Of a stretch of 64,000 nucleotides of DNA, positions 8,291-17,364 are shown piece after piece. The DNA is from Rhodanobacter sp. ANJX3 (GTDB lineage Bacteria > Pseudomonadota > Gammaproteobacteria > Xanthomonadales > Rhodanobacteraceae): assembly GCF_014200755.1 (NCBI RefSeq), contig NZ_JACHCM010000004.1:474684-538683 (forward strand), read 5' to 3'. A program made the translations under genes and the position numbers. The notes below the pieces were generated by a model. It was not told the DNA's origin, made no database searches, and was given only the letters and a program-made list of their open reading frames with translations. Numbering within the stretch: position 1 is the first letter of the stretch; the number at the start of each line of letters is the position of its first letter.

Positions 8291-9811
8291 ATGACAGCTG
8301 ACCGCATCAAAAACATTCTTATCGTCGGTGGCGGCACGGCCGGCTGGATGGCTGCATCTGCGATGGCCAAGGTACTTGGCCCCGGTTATTCGATACGCCT
8401 GATCGAGTCGGAAGAGATCGGCATCGTCGGCGTGGGTGAGGCGACAGTGCCGCATCTGAAGCTGTTCAACGACCTGCTCGGCATCGACGACATCGAGTTC
8501 GTCAAACAGACCCAGGGCACGTTCAAGCTCGGCATCCAGTTCAATGACTGGGGTCAGCTGGGCGACTCGTATATTCATGGCTTCGGCAGCATCGGCCACG
8601 ACATCAGCCTGCTGCCTTTTCATCAGTTCTGGATCAAGGCCCGTCAGTTGGGTCTCGCGACCGACATCGGCGCGTATTCGATCAATACCGTAGCGGCGCC
8701 GCGCGGCAAGTTCATGCCGTCGGCGACGGACGTTCCCGCCGGTTCGCCGCTGGCGGATATCGCGTACGCCTATCACTTCGACGCCGGGCTGTACGCCAAA
8801 TTTCTGCGCGGCTACGCCGAGCGCATCGGCGTGACGCGCACCGAGGGCAAGATCGCGCAGACGCGCCTCCGTGCGGACGACGGCTTTGTCGAATCCGTTG
8901 TTCTGGAAAGCGGCGAAACCATCGAGGCCGATCTTTTCATCGACTGCTCGGGCTTTCGCGGGTTGCTGATCGAACAGGCGCTGCATACCGGCTATATCGA
9001 TTTCACCCACTGGCTGCCGTGCGATCGGGCGCTCGCAGTACCCTGCGAAAAGGTCGGGCCGCCCACGCCGTATACGCGCTCGACCGCGCGCGCGGCCGGC
9101 TGGCAGTGGCGCATTCCGCTGCAGCACCGTACCGGCAACGGCTACGTTTACTCCAGCGCACACCTCAGCGACGACAAGGCGGCCGCCACGCTGCTGAAGC
9201 ATCTCGACGGTCGCCCACTGGCCGAACCGCGACCGCTGCGCTTTACCACCGGCATGCGCCGCAAGGGCTGGAACAAGAACGTGGTCGCACTCGGCCTGGC
9301 CAGTGGGTTCATGGAACCGCTGGAATCGACCAGCATCTATCTGATCCAGTCCGGCATCACCCGTCTGCTGAGCCTGTTTCCGCAGCGCGATTGCAGCACG
9401 GTTCTGGCCGACCGCTACAACGCACAAACAGCCTTCGAGTTCGAGCGCATCCGCGATTTTCTGATCCTGCACTACTGCGCGACCCAGCGCGACGACACGG
9501 CGTTCTGGAACGACTGCCGCACCCTGTCGATTCCTGAATCGCTGCGGGAAAACATGCGCTTGTTCGAGGATAGCGGGCGCTTCTATCGCAACGCCGAAGA
9601 GATGTTCGCCAGCGTGAGCTGGGTGCAGGTGATGATCGGCCAAGGGATCGTGCCACAGGGCTATCACCCGATGGTCGATCAGATGCCGCAGGACGACCTG
9701 CAGAAATTCATGGCCAGCGTGGGTCACGTGATCTCCAGCTGCGTCGATGCGATGCCGATGCATCAGGCGTTTATCGACCGGCATTGCGCCGCGCCAAAGG
9801 TGACTTTCTAA
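8291..9811 (+). CDS. Flavin-dependent tryptophan-halogenase-like protein
   Basis: 506 aa, family length. The FAD-binding motif GGGTAGW is at residues 13-19. A lysine in TFKLGIQF is exactly residue 79, matching the catalytic lysine of PrnA/RebH. The halogenase signature WQWRIP is at 271-276, and FMEPLEST (340-347) supplies the conserved glutamate. All hallmark residues for flavin-dependent halogenation are therefore present. The start gives MTADRIKNILIVGGG. Paralogues of this family recur beside TonB receptors and glycoside hydrolases in Xanthomonas and Caulobacter relatives, where their role is unclear. A flavin reductase partner is not encoded nearby. The substrate is unknown and need not be tryptophan. 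Confidence 0.92.
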   Translation: MTADRIKNILIVGGGTAGWMAASAMAKVLGPGYSIRLIESEEIGIVGVGEATVPHLKLFNDLLGIDDIEFVKQTQGTFKLGIQFNDWGQLGDSYIHGFGSIGHDISLLPFHQFWIKARQLGLATDIGAYSINTVAAPRGKFMPSATDVPAGSPLADIAYAYHFDAGLYAKFLRGYAERIGVTRTEGKIAQTRLRADDGFVESVVLESGETIEADLFIDCSGFRGLLIEQALHTGYIDFTHWLPCDRALAVPCEKVGPPTPYTRSTARAAGWQWRIPLQHRTGNGYVYSSAHLSDDKAAATLLKHLDGRPLAEPRPLRFTTGMRRKGWNKNVVALGLASGFMEPLESTSIYLIQSGITRLLSLFPQRDCSTVLADRYNAQTAFEFERIRDFLILHYCATQRDDTAFWNDCRTLSIPESLRENMRLFEDSGRFYRNAEEMFASVSWVQVMIGQGIVPQGYHPMVDQMPQDDLQKFMASVGHVISSCVDAMPMHQAFIDRHCAAPKVTF

Positions 9812-9896
9812 CGGCAGCCGACATGTTCTCCGCGGTCGAGCGCGATTGCCTGGCCGCACATTCCCCTTCACCGCAACAACATCGAGCCTTTTGACG

Positions 9897-11363
9897 ATGG
9901 CAAAAAAACTGCTTCGCACCCTCGCTACCAAACTTCTTGTCTCGCTTCTCGTCGTCGGCATCGGCGGTGTCTCTGCGCTATCTGCCAGAGACGTCCCCAC
10001 TGGCTACGCTGCGTTGGCAAAGCCGCAGCAGGCGATGGTGGCGGATATCGAAAAACGCAGCTTCGACTGGTTCTGGCAGAGCGCCAACCCCGTCAACGGC
10101 CTGATACCGGACCACTACCCGGCGGATTCGTTTGCCAGCATCGCGTCGGTCGGCTTTGGCCTGACCGCGTACGGCATCGGTGTGGAGCGCGGCTACATCA
10201 CGCGCGACCAGGCGATCGATCGAACCCTGGCCACGCTGCACTTTTTCAAGGAAGCGCCGCAGAACGACAGCGAGGACGATGCCACCGGCTACCACGGCTT
10301 TTTCTATCACTTCCTCAATATGCAGACCGGCAAACGCGAGGCGCGCTGGGTCGAAGTATCCACCGTGGATACCTCGCTGCTGCTCGGCGGCATCCTGTTC
10401 GCGCAGTCGTATTACGACCGCGACACGCCGAAGGAAAAGGAAATCCGTCAGCTGGCCGACGCCATTTATCGCGGCGTCGACTGGACCTGGGCACAGCCTC
10501 GCGCGCCACTGATCAATATGGGCTGGACGCCCGGCGGCAAGTTCATACCGCACGACTGGGAAGGCTACAACGAAGGCATGCTGATCTACGTGTTGGCGCT
10601 GGGCTCGCCGACGCATGCCGTGGGCAGCGATGCGTGGGCGGCGTGGACGTCCACCTACGATCGTCAGTGGGGCAAGTTTCAGGGGCAGCAGCTGCTGAAC
10701 TTCGCGCCGCTGTTCGGCCACCAGTACAGCCAGTCGTGGATCGATTTTCGCGGCATCCGCGATGCGTGGAACCGCCAGCACGATCTGGACTATTTCGAGA
10801 ACAGCCGCCGCGCGGCCTACTCGCAGCAGGCGTATGCGATCGCCAACCCGGGCCATTGGAACGACTACGGCAAAAACATCTGGGGCCTGACCGCCAGCAA
10901 CGGCCCCGGCGGTTTCGTGGTGAAGGATGCCGGCGGCGAGCGCACGTATTACGGCTACACCGCACGCGGTGCGGGGATGGATTACATCAGCGACGACGGC
11001 ACCATCGCACCGACGGCTGCGGCCGGCTCGATCGCCTTTGCACCGGAAATCGTGGTGCCCGCACTGCAGGAAATGCAGCGCCGCTACGGCAAGCGCGTGT
11101 ACAACCGATTCGGCTTCGTCGACGCGTTCAACCCTACCTTCCACACCAAAACCGAGACGCGCACCGGTCAGCTGCTGCCAGGCCAGGGCTGGTTTGACAC
11201 CGAACAGCTGGGTATCGACCAGGGTCCGATCGTGCTGATGAGCGAGAACTGGCGCAGCGGTTTTGTCTGGCGGGTGATGCGGAAGAACCCCTATATCCGC
11301 AAGGGGCTCGAGCGCGCCGGCTTCACCGGCGGCTGGCTGGATGCGGAGAAGGCAGCGCCGTGA
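9897..11363 (+). CDS. Exported glucanase-like protein (Glycoamylase/GH144-type)
   Basis: 488 aa with an N-terminal signal peptide (KKLLRTLATKLLVSLLVVGIGG...SALSA). The mature part looks like the Glycoamylase (PF10091) fold: FDWFWQSANPVNGLIPDH, SVGFGLTAYGIGVERGYI, STVDTSLLLGGILFA, WEGYNEGMLIYVLALGSP, and NIWGLTASNGPGG near the end. Characterised bacterial members of this group (CAZy GH144) cleave beta-1,2-glucans; that assignment is from family knowledge and the exact activity here is unproven. ATG 9897 is preferred to an upstream TTG because it begins the signal peptide. Its stop overlaps the next start by four bases (GTGA), so it is translationally coupled to the binding protein. Confidence 0.78.
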   Translation: MAKKLLRTLATKLLVSLLVVGIGGVSALSARDVPTGYAALAKPQQAMVADIEKRSFDWFWQSANPVNGLIPDHYPADSFASIASVGFGLTAYGIGVERGYITRDQAIDRTLATLHFFKEAPQNDSEDDATGYHGFFYHFLNMQTGKREARWVEVSTVDTSLLLGGILFAQSYYDRDTPKEKEIRQLADAIYRGVDWTWAQPRAPLINMGWTPGGKFIPHDWEGYNEGMLIYVLALGSPTHAVGSDAWAAWTSTYDRQWGKFQGQQLLNFAPLFGHQYSQSWIDFRGIRDAWNRQHDLDYFENSRRAAYSQQAYAIANPGHWNDYGKNIWGLTASNGPGGFVVKDAGGERTYYGYTARGAGMDYISDDGTIAPTAAAGSIAFAPEIVVPALQEMQRRYGKRVYNRFGFVDAFNPTFHTKTETRTGQLLPGQGWFDTEQLGIDQGPIVLMSENWRSGFVWRVMRKNPYIRKGLERAGFTGGWLDAEKAAP

Positions 11364-12670
11364 ATCGCCTTCGCTCACTGCGCATCTTTCGCTATCGACG
11401 CCTGTGGTCGGTCGGCCTTCTGCTATGCCTTGGCGCGCTTGGCAGCTGCGCGAAAACCACGGTAGACGATAACGCGCTGGTGTTCTGGACGATCGGTCGG
11501 GAAGGCGAAGCCATCGCCAAACTGCTGCCGGATTTCGAACGCCTAAATCCGGATATCCACGTCAAGGTGCAGCAGCTGCCGCTGACCGCCGCCCACCAGA
11601 AACTGCTGACCGCCTTCGCCGGCAACTCGACGCCGGACCTGACCCAGCTCGGCAACACCTGGCTGCCGGAAATGGTGGCGCTGGATGCGCTGGAACCGCT
11701 GCAGTCGCGCGTCGATCGTTCGAGCATCGTGAAACGCGACGATTACTTCCCGAGCATCTGGTCGACCAATCTGATCGACGGCACGCTGTACGGGGTACCG
11801 TGGTATGTCGATACGCGCATTCTGTTCTATCGCACCGATCTGCTGAAGCAGGCCGGCTTCGACCGCTCGCCGCAGGACTGGGCGCAGTGGCGAAACGTTC
11901 TCGGCGCACTCAGCGATCCTGCAAGGCACCGCTACGGCATTCTGCTACCGACGAATGAATACGAACCGCTGATGGCGCTGGCGCTGCAGTCACCCGACCC
12001 GCTGCTGCGCGACGGCGGACGCTACGGCAACTTCGAAAGCGCGGGCTTCAAGCGGGTGCTGACGTTTTATGTGGACACGTTCAAGCTGCATCAGGCACCG
12101 GCGATCACCAATGTCGAAGCCGGCAACCCGTGGTCCGAATTCGGCCGCGGCGTCTACGCGTTTTATCTTTCCGGCCCTTGGAATATCGGCGAGTTTCGCT
12201 CACGCCTTCCCGCTACCGAACAGGCCGACTGGTCGACGATGCCGCTGCCCGGTGAGAACGGCCCCGGCGCATCGGTGGCCGGCGGCTCCAGCCTGGTGAT
12301 CTTTCGCACGTCCACGCACAAGCAGGCGGCGTGGACGCTGATCGAATACCTGTCGCAGCCGGCGGTGCAGCAGCGCTTCTACGATCTGCTGGGCGACATG
12401 CCGCCGCGGCGGTCGTCGTGGGAAGGTGCCAGCCTGCGCGACGACCCGAAGGCGCACGCCTTCCGCGAACAGATGGAACGTATGAAACCGACACCGCCGG
12501 TGCCGGAATGGGAGCGCATCGCCAGCGAGATGCAGCTCGTCGCGGCGCAGGCCATCGCCGGCGAACTCAGCATCGACCAGGCGACGGCAAAACTCGATCA
12601 GCGTACCGACGCGATTCTCGAGAAGCGTCGCTGGATGCTCGATCACTCGCTGCGGAGCGACGCACGATGA
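11360..12670 (+). CDS. Sugar ABC transporter substrate-binding lipoprotein
   Basis: 436 aa, GTG start overlapping the previous stop. The N-terminus has a signal with lipobox LGSC (cysteine about residue 30), so the protein is tethered in the periplasm. The body fits the extracellular solute-binding family 1: LVFWTIGREGEAIAKLLPDFE, DLTQLGNTWLPEMVALDALEPL, GVPWYVDTRILFYRTDLL and SGPWNIGEF. The permeases follow directly, so it delivers the sugar to them. Coupling to the glucanase gene suggests that it binds products of that enzyme. Confidence 0.93.
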   Translation: MNRLRSLRIFRYRRLWSVGLLLCLGALGSCAKTTVDDNALVFWTIGREGEAIAKLLPDFERLNPDIHVKVQQLPLTAAHQKLLTAFAGNSTPDLTQLGNTWLPEMVALDALEPLQSRVDRSSIVKRDDYFPSIWSTNLIDGTLYGVPWYVDTRILFYRTDLLKQAGFDRSPQDWAQWRNVLGALSDPARHRYGILLPTNEYEPLMALALQSPDPLLRDGGRYGNFESAGFKRVLTFYVDTFKLHQAPAITNVEAGNPWSEFGRGVYAFYLSGPWNIGEFRSRLPATEQADWSTMPLPGENGPGASVAGGSSLVIFRTSTHKQAAWTLIEYLSQPAVQQRFYDLLGDMPPRRSSWEGASLRDDPKAHAFREQMERMKPTPPVPEWERIASEMQLVAAQAIAGELSIDQATAKLDQRTDAILEKRRWMLDHSLRSDAR

Positions 12671-12680
12671 AAGGTTTCCG

Positions 12681-13565
12681 ATGAACAAGCAGCGCATGGC
12701 ATGGCTATTCCTGGCACCGGCACTGATCGTGCTGGGGCTGTTCTTTCTGCTGCCGGTAATTGCGGCGCTGGCGCTGAGCCTGACAGACTACGATATCTAT
12801 GCGCTGGCGAATATCCACAACCTGCGCTTCGTGGCGCTGAGCAATTACTGGCTGCTGCTGCAGCGGCCGCTGTTCTGGTCGGCGCTCGGGCACACGGTGT
12901 ATTTCGTCGCCGTCGGCGTACCGCTGTCGATGGGAGCTTCACTGGGCGCCGCCATGCTGCTGAACTCGCCGCTGGCACGGATGAAGCCGTTCTTCCGCAC
13001 CGCGCTGTTTGCGCCAGTGGTGACCACGGTGGTGGCGATGGCGGTGATCTGGCGCTACCTGTTCAACACCAAGTACGGCATAGCCAACTATGTGCTCGGA
13101 CATTTGGGCGTCCATCCGATCGACTGGCTCGGCGATCCGCACTGGGCCATGCCGACGATCATTCTGTTCGCTGTGTGGAAGAACTTCGGCTACAACATGA
13201 TCATCTTTCTGGCCGGCCTGCAGGCGATTCCGATCGATCTGTACGAGGCCGCCCGCATCGACGGCGCCTCGGCGTTGCGGCAGTTCCGCCACATCACCCT
13301 GCCGATGCTGGGGCCGACGCTGTTGATGGTGAGCATTCTCACGGTGTCGGGCTATTTCCAGCTGTTCGCCGAACCCTATGTCATGACCGAGGGTGGGCCA
13401 CTGCAGAGCACGACCAGCGTGCTGTACCTGATGTACGAGGAAGGTTTCAAGTGGTGGAATCTTGGCTCGGCCTCCGCCGTGGCCTTTCTGCTTTTCCTGA
13501 TCATGTTTGCGGTGACGGCGATGATGCTGCGCCTGTCCCGGCGCAGCGAAGGAGCCGACGCATGA
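12681..13565 (+). CDS. Sugar ABC transporter permease (MalF/LacF type)
   Basis: 294 aa, six predicted membrane segments (first at WLFLAPALIVLGLFFLLPVI). The EAA loop contacting the ATPase is EAARIDGASALRQFRHITLP (residues ~191-210). It lies 10 bases after the binding-protein gene and its stop overlaps the next start (ATGA), which is typical of a tightly coupled operon. Confidence 0.95.
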   Translation: MNKQRMAWLFLAPALIVLGLFFLLPVIAALALSLTDYDIYALANIHNLRFVALSNYWLLLQRPLFWSALGHTVYFVAVGVPLSMGASLGAAMLLNSPLARMKPFFRTALFAPVVTTVVAMAVIWRYLFNTKYGIANYVLGHLGVHPIDWLGDPHWAMPTIILFAVWKNFGYNMIIFLAGLQAIPIDLYEAARIDGASALRQFRHITLPMLGPTLLMVSILTVSGYFQLFAEPYVMTEGGPLQSTTSVLYLMYEEGFKWWNLGSASAVAFLLFLIMFAVTAMMLRLSRRSEGADA

Positions 13566-14383
13566 GCCCGCGCATGGCCAAGGCAATGATCAACGGGCTG
13601 CTGATCGGCGGCGCCGTGATCGCGCTGTTTCCGCTTTTGTGGATGCTGTCCGTGTCTTTCATGCAGCCGGGCGAGGCCAGCTCGCTGCCGCCGCCGCTGC
13701 TGCCATCGCATGCAACACTCAACAACTATCGCGAGCTGTTCGTGCATGCCGGCATGGGTACGTACCTGCTCAACAGCCTGCTGGTATCGGGTGCCATCAC
13801 GCTGCTGTCGCTGTCGTTCAATCTGATGGCCGGCTATGCCTTCGCCAAGCTGCGCTTCGCCGGGCGCGAGCGCCTGTTCCAGGCGCTGATTGGCGCGTTG
13901 GTGATTCCCGCCCAGGTCGCGATGTTGCCGCTTTTTCTGTTGCTGAAATACATCGGACTGGTGAACAGCTATGCCGGCGTGATCGTGCCCGGGATGGCCA
14001 CGGTGTTCGGCATCTTTCTGGTGCGCCAGTATGCGCGCGGCATTCCCGACGAGTTGATGGAAGCCGCGCGCATCGACGGCGCGGGCGAATGGCGGATCTT
14101 TCTGCAGATCGTGATGCCGCTGCTGAAGCCGATCATGGTGACGCTGGCGATCTTCAGTTTTCTCGCCGCTTGGAACGATTTCATGTGGCCGCTGATCGTG
14201 CTGACCGGGCAGGAACATTACACCCTGCCGATCGGGCTGGCCTCGCTGGCGCGTGAGCACTCGCAGGACAGCGAACTGATGATGGCCGGTTCGGTCGTCA
14301 CCGTGCTGCCCGTGCTGGTGCTGTTTCTGGCGATGCAGCGCTATTACCTGGAAGGTCTGCTGCTGGGCAGCGTCAAAGGCTGA
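13562..14383 (+). CDS. Sugar ABC transporter permease (MalG/LacG type)
   Basis: 273 aa, starting MSPRMAKAMINGLLIGG with the ATG overlapping the upstream stop by four bases. Six membrane segments; the EAA loop is EAARIDGAGEWRIFLQIVMP. It forms the heterodimeric membrane channel with the preceding permease. The matching ATPase is most likely the truncated gene at the left edge, since none is adjacent. Confidence 0.95.
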   Translation: MSPRMAKAMINGLLIGGAVIALFPLLWMLSVSFMQPGEASSLPPPLLPSHATLNNYRELFVHAGMGTYLLNSLLVSGAITLLSLSFNLMAGYAFAKLRFAGRERLFQALIGALVIPAQVAMLPLFLLLKYIGLVNSYAGVIVPGMATVFGIFLVRQYARGIPDELMEAARIDGAGEWRIFLQIVMPLLKPIMVTLAIFSFLAAWNDFMWPLIVLTGQEHYTLPIGLASLAREHSQDSELMMAGSVVTVLPVLVLFLAMQRYYLEGLLLGSVKG

Positions 14384-14429
14384 GGCAGGCAGAGGTTGAA
14401 ACACACGGGATAGGGCAGGCAGGGTAGAA

Positions 14430-17315
14430 ATGATGATGGTTAAGCCATTGAAGCGCGTGTGCATTGACGTTTGTCGCCCTGGCGGCGCGACGCTGATGGC
14501 TGGCCTGTTGCTGACGTTAGCCGTCGCGGGGCATGCGGCAAAGATGCCTTCCGTCGAAGCGTTGGATGATTTCAGCCACCCGGACGCCTGGAAGGCCACC
14601 GGCACTGATGACATCAGTACGTCGGTAAAAGCGGTCAAGGGCAAAAGCGGCAATGCCGTCTGCGTGGATTTCAATTTCAACGGCGTGTCCGGCGGTGTGA
14701 CGCTGCACCGCGCGCTGCCTATCCGGTTCCCCGCCAACTATGCGCTGTCGTTCGACGTGCGTGGTGCGATGCCGGCGAACGATCTGCAGCTGCGCCTGGT
14801 CGATGCCAGTGGCGACAATGTGTGGTGGTACCGTCACGAGGCGTTTCAGCCCGGCGAAAACTGGCAGACGATCGAGGTCGGCAAGCGGGATATCGATTTC
14901 GCCTGGGGAACCGCCAAGGACAAGGTGTTGCACCAGAGCAGTGCGATCGAGTTCACCGTCTACGCCGGCCACGGCGGCAAGGGCGAGCTTTGCTTCGGCA
15001 ACCTGCGCCTGACGCCGCTGCCGGTGACCGCTGCTTCGGAACAGACTACGCCAACCGAAGATCCGAACAAGACCCCGCTGGTGCAGCAGGCGCGGCGTGC
15101 GGTACGCGGTATGTACCCGCGCGGTCTCAGCGGCGAACAGAGCTACTGGACTCTTGTCGGCGTCGATGGTGGCGCGCCGCATTCGGCACTGATGTCCGAA
15201 GACGGCGCGATCGAGGTGGGCAAGGGCGGCTGGTCGATCGAGCCGATGCTGTTCGATGGCCATACGGTCATCGATTGGGCGACGGTAAAAACGCAGCAAA
15301 AGCTTTTGGACGGCTATTTGCCGATACCCACGGTACGCTGGCAGGCGAACGGCCTAAGTCTGGAGACGACCACCTTCGCCAGCGGCACGCCAAAGGATTC
15401 GAACCTCTTCGCGCAGTATCGGCTGCATAACGACGGCGACGCGCCACGCTCGCTGATGCTCGCGCTGCTGGTCCGGCCGTTCCAGGTCAATCCGCCGACG
15501 CAGTTCCTGAATATGAAATCAGGCATCAGCCCGATCCACGATCTGGACTGGAGCGGCCGCGCGCTGCGCGTGAACGATTCGCAACAGATCGTGCCGTTGC
15601 AGGCGCCGTCTGCCTTTGTGGCCAGCCCACATGGCACGGTCACCTTGCCCGAAAAGCTGGCCAGCGGCACACCGGCGAAAATCGATGCGGGCATCGAGAA
15701 GGCCTCACTGCACGACGGCTCCGGCTACGCTCAGGGCGCACTGCTCTACAGACTCACCTTGCCCGCGCATGGCGAGGCAACGCTCGGGCTCGTCGTGCCC
15801 AACCTGGGCGCTACCGGGGAACAGCCGTCGTTCGCGCTGCCACCAGATGCTGCGCAGTGGCTTCGGCAGCAGCAGGATCAAACCGCGGCGGCCTGGCGCG
15901 AAAAGCTCAACCGCGTCACGCTGCAGCTGCCCGACGGACAGCAGGCCATCGCCGATACCGCGCGCAGCACGCTGGCGCAAATTCTGATGTCGCGCGACGG
16001 CGACGCGCTGCAGCCGGGCACGCGCTCCTACGCTCGTTCGTGGATCCGCGACGGCGCCATGATGAGCGAGGCTCTTCTGCGCAGTGGCCACGCCGACGCG
16101 GCCGGCGACTTTATCAACTGGTACGCACCGCAGCAGTTTCATACCGGCAAGGTGCCCTGCTGCATCGACAAGCGCGGCGCCGATCCGGTGCCCGAGAACG
16201 ACAGCCAGGGCGAGCTGATTTTCGCCATCGCGCAGTGGTGGCGCTACAGCGGCGATCGCACCGGCCTGGAAAAATTGTGGCCGCACGTCGAACAAACCGT
16301 CGCCTATATGGACACGCTGCGCGCAAGCGAGCGCACATCCGTCAACGCCGCGGATGCGAAGCGTGCCCTGTATGGACTGATGCCCGCATCGATCAGTCAC
16401 GAAGGTTACTGGGCCAAGCCCATGCATTCGTACTGGGACGATTTCTGGTCGCTGATCGGCTATCAGGATGCCGTGCAGCTGGCCACGGCGCTGGGCAAGA
16501 CCGAAGAGACAAAGAAATTTGCCGCCTCGCGCGATCAGTTCCAGGCCGATCTGAAGGCCTCGATCCTGCTGGCCATGCAGCAGCATCACATCGACTACGT
16601 TCCGGGCTCGGCCGAGCTCGGCGATTTCGACGCGACCTCGACCACGATCGCCCTGTCGCCTGGCGATGCCATCGACTGGCTGCCACCGGACCTGCTGCCA
16701 CGCACATTCGAACGCTACTGGCAAAATTTCATCGCGCGTCGCGACGGCAAGCAGCCGTGGACCGACTACACACCGTACGAAATCCGTACCATCGGCAGCT
16801 TCGTGCGGCTGGGCTGGCGCGATCGACTGCAGCAGCTGTTTACGTTCTTTTTCGACGGCCGCCGCCCGGCGGCATGGAACCAGTGGGCCGAAGTGGTCGG
16901 ACACGACCCGCGCCAACCGCGCTTTGTCGGCGACATGCCGCACGCGTGGATCGCCTCGGATTTCATGCGCTCGGTTTACGACATGTTTGCCTATGAGCGC
17001 AGCAGCGATCGCGCGCTGGTGTTGGCGGCCGGCATCTCACCGGCGTGGATGGGCGGCAAGGGTGTCGGCATCGCGCACTTGCGCACCCCGTACGGGGAAC
17101 TGAGTTATTCGCTGCGGGAAACCGGCACGGCACTCGAACTGAAGATCGACGGCGGCCTGACCGTGCCACCCGGCGGTCTGGTTCTACCATGGCCTTACCC
17201 GGGCAAGCCAGGCGCAAAAAACGCGTCGCTGGATGGGCGTCCGGTGATGTGGCGCGGCGACGAAATCGTCATTCGCCGCGTTCCTGCCCAATTGCGCGTG
17301 CAGCACCCGCGCTGA
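14430..17315 (+). CDS. Large exported protein with carbohydrate-binding-like domain and six-hairpin glycosidase-like domain
   Basis: 961 aa. A signal peptide (LMAGLLLTLAVAGHAA) is followed by a beta-sandwich of the carbohydrate-binding type (about residues 43-198: DDFSHPDAWKATG, YALSFDVRGAMPANDLQLRL). A long region then resembles (alpha/alpha)6-barrel glycosidases: SYARSWIRDGAMMSEALLRS, FINWYAPQQFHTGKVPCCID, NDSQGELIFAIAQWWRYSGD, WDDFWSLIGYQDAVQLA. The WIRDGAMM block recalls the substrate-site strand of GH15-like enzymes, but I cannot place it in a numbered family. It is 46 bases after the permease gene and probably in the same operon, so it likely acts in the periplasm on the same glycan. 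Confidence 0.7.
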   Translation: MMMVKPLKRVCIDVCRPGGATLMAGLLLTLAVAGHAAKMPSVEALDDFSHPDAWKATGTDDISTSVKAVKGKSGNAVCVDFNFNGVSGGVTLHRALPIRFPANYALSFDVRGAMPANDLQLRLVDASGDNVWWYRHEAFQPGENWQTIEVGKRDIDFAWGTAKDKVLHQSSAIEFTVYAGHGGKGELCFGNLRLTPLPVTAASEQTTPTEDPNKTPLVQQARRAVRGMYPRGLSGEQSYWTLVGVDGGAPHSALMSEDGAIEVGKGGWSIEPMLFDGHTVIDWATVKTQQKLLDGYLPIPTVRWQANGLSLETTTFASGTPKDSNLFAQYRLHNDGDAPRSLMLALLVRPFQVNPPTQFLNMKSGISPIHDLDWSGRALRVNDSQQIVPLQAPSAFVASPHGTVTLPEKLASGTPAKIDAGIEKASLHDGSGYAQGALLYRLTLPAHGEATLGLVVPNLGATGEQPSFALPPDAAQWLRQQQDQTAAAWREKLNRVTLQLPDGQQAIADTARSTLAQILMSRDGDALQPGTRSYARSWIRDGAMMSEALLRSGHADAAGDFINWYAPQQFHTGKVPCCIDKRGADPVPENDSQGELIFAIAQWWRYSGDRTGLEKLWPHVEQTVAYMDTLRASERTSVNAADAKRALYGLMPASISHEGYWAKPMHSYWDDFWSLIGYQDAVQLATALGKTEETKKFAASRDQFQADLKASILLAMQQHHIDYVPGSAELGDFDATSTTIALSPGDAIDWLPPDLLPRTFERYWQNFIARRDGKQPWTDYTPYEIRTIGSFVRLGWRDRLQQLFTFFFDGRRPAAWNQWAEVVGHDPRQPRFVGDMPHAWIASDFMRSVYDMFAYERSSDRALVLAAGISPAWMGGKGVGIAHLRTPYGELSYSLRETGTALELKIDGGLTVPPGGLVLPWPYPGKPGAKNASLDGRPVMWRGDEIVIRRVPAQLRVQHPR

Positions 17316-17336
17316 ATTCCCTAGACCGAGTGAGCT

Positions 17337-17358
17337 TGCCTTCCCGTGGCGGAAGGCA
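17337..17358. terminator. Convergent terminator-like hairpin
   Basis: Perfect 8-bp stem TGCCTTCC / GGAAGGCA with loop CGTGGC, located between the converging ends of the 961-aa protein gene and the pirin gene. Confidence 0.55.
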
Positions 17359-17364
17359 CAGGCC

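Noticed and set aside
5693..10000. Two long minus-strand open frames (577 and 807 codons) opposite the TonB receptor and halogenase genes
   Set aside because: They mirror strongly supported plus-strand genes, have shadow-type composition (rich in Arg, His, Val, Gly) and no recognisable motif; typical of GC-rich antisense frames.
14384..14429. Repeated GGCAGGCAG in the gap before the 961-aa protein gene, considered as a regulatory direct repeat
   Set aside because: Only two short copies in purine-rich leader sequence; could be chance.
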